In this document: positions 5,305-9,931 of the stretch, one piece after another
Position numbering within the stretch: the stretch's first letter is position 1
How the letters are laid out: each line of letters opens with the position of its first letter
NCBI GenBank assembly: GCA_965114465.1
Contig: CBCOYO010000125.1
Span: 1-9,931, forward strand
From: COE1 sp965114465
Lineage (GTDB): Bacteria > Bacillota > Clostridia > Lachnospirales > Lachnospiraceae
DNA length: 9,931 bases
Direction: 5' to 3'
Notes under the pieces: generated by a model
The model's database searches: none
The model's input: only the letters and a program-made list of their open reading frames with translations
What the model was told of the DNA's origin: nothing
Made by a program: the position numbers and the translations under genes

Positions 5305-5898
5305 ATGGAAAATTTTTCTCAAGAAGAAGCGGATGTAATTGGTGAAATATCAAACATTTCGATTGGTTCCTCAGCCACGGCAATGAATTTAATGTTAGGG
5401 CAGCCAATTACAATTACTACTCCCAGTGTTTCCCTTGTTCATAGGGACGATATCCTAAATGAGTATGAGCAATCCTGTATCGTAATAAGAGTTCAGTACA
5501 TAGAAGGGTTGTTTGGAAGCAATATGCTGGTACTCAAAGATGAAGATGCGAAAGTAATTACAGATTTAATGATGGGAAACGGCGGTACCGGCGAATATGC
5601 TACTGGAGAAATTACAGCCCTGCATCTTAGTGCCGTATCGGAGGCAATGAACCAGATGACTGCCAGCTCTGCAACTGCGATGAGTAAGATGTTCAATAAT
5701 AAAATTGATATCTCACCGCCAACCGTGCAGTCTGTCATCATTGAGAACTTTGTATTCCCCGAAGATATGCCGGATGATTTGTTTGTCAAAATTAATTTCA
5801 GAATGAAAATCGGTAAGTTGATTGATAGTACAATTATGCAGTTGTACCCATTTGATCTTGCGCATTCCATTTACAAAATGTTTCAGAGGAGGAAATAG
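5305..5898 (+). CDS. cheC: CheC-type CheY-phosphate phosphatase
   Basis: The family dephosphorylates CheY-P in the chemotaxis pathway. The 197 residues carry two copies of the CheC/FliY/CheX active-site pattern (D/S-x3-E-x2-N-x22-P). Site 1 has D10, E14, N17 and P40 (ADVIGEISNISIGSSATAMN). Site 2 has S109, E113, N116 and P139 (SAVSEAMNQMTASSATAM). Both look complete, so both sites could be active. The protein resembles the N-terminal half of FliY but lacks the C-terminal FliN/SpoA domain, and it is only 197 residues, so it is unlikely to be a switch-complex component. AAGGAG (5292-5297) precedes the ATG by 7 nt. The cheY start is 2 nt after the stop, so phosphatase and substrate are co-translated. 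Among family names, CheC fits better than CheX, which has a single site. Confidence 0.88.
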   Translation: MENFSQEEADVIGEISNISIGSSATAMNLMLGQPITITTPSVSLVHRDDILNEYEQSCIVIRVQYIEGLFGSNMLVLKDEDAKVITDLMMGNGGTGEYATGEITALHLSAVSEAMNQMTASSATAMSKMFNNKIDISPPTVQSVIIENFVFPEDMPDDLFVKINFRMKIGKLIDSTIMQLYPFDLAHSIYKMFQRRK

Positions 5899-5900
5899 AA

Positions 5901-6263
5901 ATGGCAAAGAATATATTGATTGTTGATGATGCAGCTTTTATGAGAATGATGATAAAGGATATTTTAACAAAGAATGGTTATACAATTGCTGCTGAGGCTG
6001 AAAATGGAAAAATAGCTGTTGACAAATATAATGAAGTAAAGCCCGATTTGGTGTTGATGGATATTACCATGCCAGAAATGGACGGTATTCAGGCATTAAA
6101 AGCGATTAAGGGAAATGACCCCAATGCAGCGATTATTATGTGTTCAGCAATGGGACAACAGGCAATGGTTATTGAGGCAATCCAATCCGGAGCTAAAGAC
6201 TTTATTGTCAAGCCTTTCCAAGCAGAACGTGTACTGGAAGCAGTCAAAAAAGTTGTGGGATAA
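5901..6263 (+). CDS. cheY: Chemotaxis response regulator CheY
   Basis: A stand-alone receiver domain of 120 residues with no output domain. The acidic pair D9 and D10, the phosphorylation site D54 (LVLMDITMPEMDG), the switch serine S82 (IIMCSA) and K104 (IVKPF) are all present; the aromatic switch position is F101 rather than the Tyr of E. coli CheY. Phosphorylated CheY normally binds the flagellar switch. AGGAGG (5887-5892), inside the end of cheC, lies 8 nt before the ATG, so translation is probably coupled. The start 2 nt after cheC and the terminator just downstream define a two-gene operon. No cheA, cheW or receptor gene lies in this window, so the kinase partner must be encoded elsewhere. 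Confidence 0.94.
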   Translation: MAKNILIVDDAAFMRMMIKDILTKNGYTIAAEAENGKIAVDKYNEVKPDLVLMDITMPEMDGIQALKAIKGNDPNAAIIMCSAMGQQAMVIEAIQSGAKDFIVKPFQAERVLEAVKKVVG

Positions 6264-6277
6264 CAGGATAGCAGTAG

Positions 6278-6313
6278 AAATAGAAAAAGGCCAGAGAGCC
6301 TTTTTTCTATTTT
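6278..6313 (+). terminator. Intrinsic terminator of cheC-cheY
   Basis: AAATAGAAAAAGGC (6278-6291) pairs with GCCTTTTTTCTATTT (6298-6312) around CAGAGA, with one bulge. The T-rich right arm serves as the U-run. The A-run/T-run symmetry would allow it to work on both strands. Confidence 0.9.
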
Positions 6314-6355
6314 GATAAGAAAATCAGGCTTTTCGTGTTTTTCATATCTATTTAA

Positions 6356-6453
6356 GGCGCTGTCGCATTAAGGGAAACAGATACAAGATATTATAGCAGT
6401 GTAACACATTTTAAACGATATCTTGTATAATCAAAGATTATTGCGACAGCCCC
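6356..6453. repeat. 98-bp MITE-like element with 36-bp terminal inverted repeats
   Basis: Both ends have 36-bp inverted repeats of equal length with no gaps. The outer GGNGCTGTCGCA (left 6356-6367; right, inverted, ending at 6453) and the inner TACAAGATAT (6382-6391 against 6418-6427) are conserved, with a divergent 14-bp zone between them. A 26-bp centre (6392-6417) is left. No ORF is present. The GGGGCTGTCGCAA-type end resembles the ends of some IS elements, so a non-autonomous derivative is likely. No clear target duplication is seen in the flanks. Confidence 0.75.
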
Positions 6454-6497
6454 TACCTGAACTGTTACGTATATTTCCTATGCACAAGTTTGTACAT

Positions 6498-6530
6498 AAA
6501 AAAATCATGTACATTTGAATTATGTACATG
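6498..6530 (-). terminator. Intrinsic terminator of the tRNA-Pro gene
   Basis: On the minus strand CATGTACAT and ATGTACATG (plus 6522-6530 and 6506-6514) form a perfect 9-bp stem with a 7-nt loop, followed by A and then seven T residues (plus A-run 6498-6504). It lies about 15 nt after the tRNA 3' end. Confidence 0.85.
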
Positions 6531-6544
6531 AAACAATAAAATAA

Positions 6545-6618
6545 TCGTCGCGACAAGATTCGAACTTGCGACCTCTGCGTCCCGAACGCAGCGCTCTACC
6601 AAACTGAGCCACGCGACG
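6545..6618 (-). tRNA. tRNA-Pro with anticodon CGG
   Basis: Read on the minus strand it folds into a full cloverleaf: acceptor CGTCGCG/CGCGACG (7 bp), D stem GCTC/GAGC, anticodon stem CTGCG/CGCAG with loop TTCGGGA (anticodon CGG, plus 6582-6584), and a T arm GCAAG-TTCGAAT-CTTGT. C1-G72 and A73 agree with bacterial tRNA-Pro identity. The 3' CCA is not encoded, so a CCA-adding enzyme is needed. It reads CCG codons and appears to be a single-gene unit with its own terminator. Confidence 0.95.
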
Positions 6619-6632
6619 TAATATACTAATGG

Positions 6633-6755
6633 TTATCGCACTTATAATAATGATTATATACAATTAATCTTATTATTATCGCACCAACAATAGCGTTATA
6701 TAGTATTATTCCCACTATTTTCACACCAACAATATCTATTATATACATTTTTGAA
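6633..6755. repeat. Three degenerate 42-43 bp tandem repeats upstream of tRNA-Pro
   Basis: Units begin at 6633 (TTATCGCACTTATAATAATG), 6676 (TTATCGCACCAACAATAGCG) and 6718 (TTTTCACACCAACAATATCT), at periods of 43 and 42 bp. Each continues into an AT-rich TTATATA-type block; the third fades near 6755. On the minus strand every unit offers a TATATAA-like -10 region and units 2 and 3 offer TTGGTG, so the array covers the tRNA promoter region. Exact promoter boxes cannot be fixed by eye. Confidence 0.55.
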
Positions 6756-6812
6756 AAAATTTCAAGCTGTTTTTAAAAAAAGACAATTTTTTTTATTTTT
6801 TTGTGAATTTTT

Positions 6813-6841
6813 TTGTGATATGATAACAGTGTGTTTATAAA
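6813..6841 (+). promoter_or_regulatory. Candidate promoter of the antiporter gene
   Basis: TTGTGA (6813-6818), a 17-bp spacer and TATAAA (6836-6841) match sigma-A, implying a very short leader. An overlapping extended -10, TGATATGAT (6816-6824), preceded by T-runs, is an alternative. Confidence 0.4.
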
Positions 6842-6868
6842 ATCTTTATAATGAAAGGATATGAAACA

Positions 6869-8053
6869 ATGGAAACGTATGAAGTGTTTAAAGATTTGGC
6901 GATTATTATTGTGGCTGGGAAAATGTGCGGCATTATTGCCAGACAGTTAAAAGCGCCGCAGGTAGTCGGAATGATTATTGCGGGGCTGCTGATTGGCCCT
7001 AGTGTATTGGGATGGGTGCGCCAGACAGAATTTTTATCCGAGATGGCGGAAATCGGTGTAATTCTTCTAATGTTTTCGGCAGGACTTGAAACAGATTTAA
7101 AAGAACTTGTAAAGACGGGGCCAGTGGCAACGCTGATAGCCTGTGCAGGCGTATTTGTGCCGCTAGTTATGGGAACGGTTTTGTATATGCTGTTTTATGG
7201 CTGGGCAGCAGTCGGCACAGAGGAATTTTTCCGTGCAGTATTTATTGGCTGTATTATGACAGCAACTTCTGTAAGCATTACAGTACAATCGCTGCGAGAG
7301 ATGGGACATTTAAAAGGTAAAGTTGGCACTACTATTTTAAGTGCAGCGATTATTGATGATGTTATTGGTATTATAGTGCTGACATTTGTAATTGGGTTTA
7401 AAAGCCCAGACTCGAATCCAGGGAAGGTTATTATAAATACTATATTATTCTTTGCGCTTGCATTGGTTTTGGGTATGGTTTTTTACAGGATATTTAAGGC
7501 ACTTGACAATAAATATCCGCATACGCGGAGGATTCCAATTATTGGGCTTGCGCTTTGTTTGATTATGGCGTATGTGGCGGAACGGTATTTTGGCATTGCG
7601 GATATTACAGGTGCGTATGTTGCGGGAATTATTCTTTGCAGTATCCGCGATTCGGCATATATTGAGGAAAAGATTGATATTAATTCTTATATGATGTTTG
7701 GTCCAGTGTTTTTTGCCAGTATTGGCTTAAAGACGAGCATTGAGGGAATTGACTCTGCTTTGATAGTGTTTGCACTTGCCTTTGTATTGGTCGCATTGAT
7801 TTCAAAGGTTATTGGCTGCGGTTTCATGTCAAGAATTTGTGGCTTTAAAGGGTACGACTGTCTGAAAATTGGTGTCGGTATGATGACACGCGGCGAGGTT
7901 GCGCTGATAGTGGCGCAGAAGGGGCTTTCTGTTGGCTTAATGTCATCACAATATTTTACAGCAGTTATTTTATTGATTATTATATCCTCGGTTTCTGTGC
8001 CGATTTTTCTGAAACTGTTGTATGCCAAAGCGCCGGATCATGCAGCAGCATAG
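6869..8053 (+). CDS. Cation/proton antiporter, CPA2 family (Kef/NapA-like)
   Basis: An integral membrane protein of 394 residues with about 12 hydrophobic segments. CPA2 members exchange Na+ or K+ for H+ and serve pH and ion homeostasis. The core motif AAIIDDVIGI carries the paired aspartates D163-D164 of electrogenic CPA2 exchangers, in the family's TM5. The helix-breaking TATSVSITVQSLREMG lies before it, and a late helix carries MMTRGEVALIV (R341, E343). There is no C-terminal RCK/TrkA-N domain, so it is a stand-alone transporter and not a full KefB/KefC. The start at 6869 is chosen because AAAGGA (6854-6859) is 9 nt upstream; an earlier in-frame ATG at 6851 has no RBS and would add six residues. 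The gene converges with the MocR regulator 63 bp downstream, with no obvious terminator between them. The transported ion cannot be told from sequence. Confidence 0.9.
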   Translation: METYEVFKDLAIIIVAGKMCGIIARQLKAPQVVGMIIAGLLIGPSVLGWVRQTEFLSEMAEIGVILLMFSAGLETDLKELVKTGPVATLIACAGVFVPLVMGTVLYMLFYGWAAVGTEEFFRAVFIGCIMTATSVSITVQSLREMGHLKGKVGTTILSAAIIDDVIGIIVLTFVIGFKSPDSNPGKVIINTILFFALALVLGMVFYRIFKALDNKYPHTRRIPIIGLALCLIMAYVAERYFGIADITGAYVAGIILCSIRDSAYIEEKIDINSYMMFGPVFFASIGLKTSIEGIDSALIVFALAFVLVALISKVIGCGFMSRICGFKGYDCLKIGVGMMTRGEVALIVAQKGLSVGLMSSQYFTAVILLIIISSVSVPIFLKLLYAKAPDHAAA

Positions 8054-8116
8054 AAAAAGGCGTGTGAAATGCTGTTGCGTACATTGATTTTCCTGTGGAT
8101 ATTAGGATAACATGAA

Positions 8117-9487
8117 TTATATACCAGCCGCTTGTTTGAACCGTTGTACTGCTTCTGGAAATTCCGTAACGGGTACTTCACAACAGGATAGTGCGATATG
8201 CGCAGAATAGGTGTTCCCTATTTCTGCGCTGTTTTTGCGCGGCTCTGCTTGGGGGTCGCAGGAAAAGACCAATATGCCATTTTCTTGCGCTTTTTTTTGC
8301 AGTTGTTGGCTGGTTAATCCACAGTTTAGTTTGATATGCACCATAAAAACAGACTCCCCCATAAAAACAATAGCATTTTCACCGAACGCTTCTTCAAGTA
8401 AAGAGGATAACGCTTTCGCTTTGTTGGTGTAGAGGCGTTTTAATTTGCGGATTTGGCTGTCTAAGTGTCCATCGCGCAGAAATTGGCAGAGTGCAAGCTG
8501 CTCTGATTTTGAAGCAGTCTGGTTGTACAGTGCTTTTTTTTGTTCGTAAAACGGAAGCAGTTCGTCTGGCAGTATCATAAAACTTAGCCGGATAGAAGGG
8601 AGCAGCAACTTGGAAAATGTGCTTAAATATACGACGTTTTTTCCACCGGAAAGTCCTTGCAGACAAGGTGTTGGGCGATTAAAATAGCGAAATTCATTGT
8701 TGTAGTCATCCTCGATAATTAGTTGGTTTTGCGCTTGGCATTTTTTTAAGAAAGGCTGTCGTTTTTCGGGAGCTAGAGTATCACCAAAAGAGGTCATATG
8801 TGAAGGGGTCATATATAATACACCTGCGGCTTCCCACTCTTTTTTGATTTCAAAACCATAGTCTTGAAAAATTACCATTCCTTGTGCAAAATGAGTATCA
8901 TGAAAACAGACACTTTGGCGGTCTTTAATCAGTGGGCATAAAATATTTAGAAGTGCCTGCGAACCAGCGCCAATCACAATATTTTCCGGACAGCAGGCAG
9001 CGTTGCGCTTATTAATAACATAGTTGCAAAGCGTTTCTCGCAATTCGTATTCTCCTTGTGATTCCCCGTAAGTCAGCATACGTTTGTCGTGGCGCAGTGT
9101 GCTTTTTATGTAGCGCCGCCAAAGATTAAAGTCAAAACTGTCTGCATCTACATTGTTTGAGGTAAAATTGTATAGAATAGGGTTATATGGTTGTTTGGGA
9201 TGAGAGGTTGCAGCGGAAATGGTGGTATTTTGTAGTTTCTGTTTATTTGTTTCACGTGCTGTAACATAGTAGCCGCTTTGTGGACGTGCGATGATATATC
9301 CATCGGCTGCTAAACATAGATATGCTGTTTCAATCGTAGTGCGGCTAAGTCCAAGCTGCTGTGCGCATTTACGGATAGAAGGTATCTTGGTGTGTTCGGG
9401 CAGGCGGCCAGTGGTAATTAATTCTTTGTAGTATTCGTATACTTGTATATATTTTGTACTGCTGTCGGACTGGAAATCAAAGTTCAT
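8117..9487 (-). CDS. MocR/PdxR-type regulator (GntR winged helix fused to class I aminotransferase fold)
   Basis: The 456 residues are typical of MocR proteins. A GntR-like winged helix occupies about 1-78 (KIPSIRKCAQQLGLSRTTIETAYLCLAADGYI at 34-65, wing RPQSGYYV). After a linker, the aminotransferase-like domain runs from about 105 to the end. PLP-site features are present: the Schiff-base lysine K293 (LSTFSKLLLPSIR), EDDYNNEFRY at 259-268 with the cofactor-binding aspartate and tyrosine, and the TPSHMTSFG loop at 227-235. The C-terminal position where relatives usually have LRLGF reads HIALSC, so the substrate-carboxylate arginine seems absent. MocR proteins use PLP as effector and regulate vitamin B6, GABA or amino-acid genes, often divergently transcribed. 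AAGGAG (plus 9496-9501) lies 8 nt before the start. Confidence 0.9.
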   Translation of the reverse strand: MNFDFQSDSSTKYIQVYEYYKELITTGRLPEHTKIPSIRKCAQQLGLSRTTIETAYLCLAADGYIIARPQSGYYVTARETNKQKLQNTTISAATSHPKQPYNPILYNFTSNNVDADSFDFNLWRRYIKSTLRHDKRMLTYGESQGEYELRETLCNYVINKRNAACCPENIVIGAGSQALLNILCPLIKDRQSVCFHDTHFAQGMVIFQDYGFEIKKEWEAAGVLYMTPSHMTSFGDTLAPEKRQPFLKKCQAQNQLIIEDDYNNEFRYFNRPTPCLQGLSGGKNVVYLSTFSKLLLPSIRLSFMILPDELLPFYEQKKALYNQTASKSEQLALCQFLRDGHLDSQIRKLKRLYTNKAKALSSLLEEAFGENAIVFMGESVFMVHIKLNCGLTSQQLQKKAQENGILVFSCDPQAEPRKNSAEIGNTYSAHIALSCCEVPVTEFPEAVQRFKQAAGI

Positions 9488-9520
9488 AGAATAAGCTCCT
9501 TTTCAATCAATAGGGTGTTG

Positions 9521-9544
9521 TTACTGTTCACTCCGTTCTAGTAA
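9521..9544. promoter_or_regulatory. Possible operator upstream of the MocR gene
   Basis: TTACT (9521-9525) and AGTAA (9540-9544) form a short inverted repeat around two GTTC half-sites (9526-9529 and 9535-9538, 9 bp apart). MocR regulators often bind spaced repeats near their own start, so this is a weak candidate for autoregulation. No clear promoter for the minus-strand gene could be assigned. Confidence 0.25.
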
Positions 9545-9554
9545 CTGGGGATAC

Positions 9555-9697
9555 GTTACAATTCACACCAACGCCAGATTTTGCAACAATTTACGAACAT
9601 TCGGTGTGAATTGCAACAATTGATGCACACAAAACGCTAAAGTGCAAGCATTTTGGCGCATAATTCCCACTACTTTGGCGTGGGTGTGAAAAGTAAC
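9555..9697. mobile_element. 143-bp MITE-like element with 24-bp inverted ends and possible 8-bp target duplication
   Basis: The left end (9555-9578) and inverted right end (9674-9697) agree at 20 of 24 positions, sharing GTTAC, TTCACACC and ACGCCA in the same order. The direct repeat GGGGATAC lies exactly outside both ends (9547-9554 and 9698-9705), as an 8-bp duplication would. An additional internal GGTGTGAA (9604-9611) repeats the TIR core in the right-end orientation, and GCAACAATT occurs twice. There is no ORF inside. One complication is that GTAAC also precedes the left GGGGATAC, so the apparent duplication may be part of a longer direct repeat. Confidence 0.65.
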
Positions 9698-9735
9698 GGG
9701 GATACAGTTTGGGAACGAACCACGATAACAAACAG

Positions 9736-9765
9736 TTGCAGATTCCCTATGTTCAATGGTATAAT
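9736..9765 (+). promoter_or_regulatory. Promoter for a gene beyond the right edge
   Basis: TTGCAG (9736-9741), an 18-bp spacer and an extended -10, TGGTATAAT (9757-9765), form a strong sigma-A promoter pointing right. The leader would be about 160 nt. Confidence 0.6.
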
Positions 9766-9878
9766 ATTCCAATAGTATTCTGGTAAAAGGTTGTTGTACT
9801 GTTTATCATAGCATTCTATGCGCAGTTATTCAATAGTACGAAACTTGTTTTTGGGAATCAGTTGTAACAGTTCAGGGA

Positions 9879-9931
9879 GGTCTGCGCATTTACTGCGCTG
9901 ACCGTAATAAAATGTAGTGGTTGGAGGTATC
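9879..9931 (+). promoter_or_regulatory. Leader hairpin and RBS of the next gene
   Basis: GGTCTGCGC (9879-9887) and GCGCTGACC (9895-9903) form a GC-rich stem with one mismatch and a 7-nt loop. GGAGG near 9923-9927 is a likely ribosome binding site, so a start codon is expected just past the window. The gene is divergent from the MocR regulator and is therefore a candidate target. Confidence 0.45.

Noticed and set aside
9563..9772. 69-codon minus-strand ORF upstream of the MocR gene
   Set aside because: It lies almost wholly inside the MITE-like element and its inverted repeats; there is no recognisable protein or RBS.
6456..9876. Exact 13-bp inverted match CCTGAACTGTTAC (6456-6468) and its complement (9864-9876)
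   Set aside because: About one 13-mer match on either strand is expected by chance in 10 kb, and no wider alignment supports common origin.

Overview
The window looks like a chromosomal stretch from a low-GC, Gram-positive Clostridia (Bacillota), probably a gut-type Lachnospirales relative. The evidence is the A+T-rich sequence, strong AGGAGG-type ribosome binding sites, consensus sigma-A promoters, a clostridial-type hexameric glutamate dehydrogenase, and a CheC-type phosphatase paired with CheY. The species cannot be fixed from sequence alone.

Layout. Positions 3-98 hold the C-terminal tail of an unidentified gene, followed by a roughly 100-bp palindrome. A well-formed promoter and RBS then drive gdhA (412-1767), which ends in an intrinsic terminator. 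Two tandem, degenerate, hairpin-forming repeats (1848-2029) separate it from a DeoR/WYL-type regulator (2048-2989). Just downstream, a perfect palindrome and an extended -10 promoter precede an Fpg/Nei-like protein (3067-3909) that keeps its DNA-binding parts but appears to have lost its catalytic residues. From 3910 to 5304 the DNA is mostly non-coding and full of inverted repeats, apart from one small, very basic hypothetical protein (4560-4868). This stretch contains two diverged copies of an 80-90 bp stem-loop element whose stem survives through G-U pairing, and a 167-bp fold-back element.

A two-gene operon (cheC-like 5305-5898, cheY 5901-6263) follows, closed by a strong terminator. The next gap carries a 98-bp MITE-like element, a tRNA-Pro(CGG) gene on the minus strand with its own terminator, and three degenerate 42-43 bp tandem repeats at the tRNA 5' flank. 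A CPA2-type cation/proton antiporter (6869-8053) converges on a MocR/PdxR-type regulator (8117-9487, minus strand). Upstream of the latter lies a 143-bp MITE-like element with 24-bp terminal repeats and possible 8-bp target duplications, then a plus-strand promoter and leader for a gene that starts beyond the right edge.

How the parts relate. gdhA is housekeeping nitrogen metabolism. The WYL regulator and the Fpg-like gene may form a regulated pair. CheC and CheY are a phosphatase and its substrate. The antiporter and tRNA are unrelated single units. The main novelty is in the non-coding DNA: at least five distinct fold-back or tandem-repeat families in under 10 kb, one with hallmarks of a conserved RNA structure. 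No CRISPR array, transposase, integrase or prophage gene is visible.
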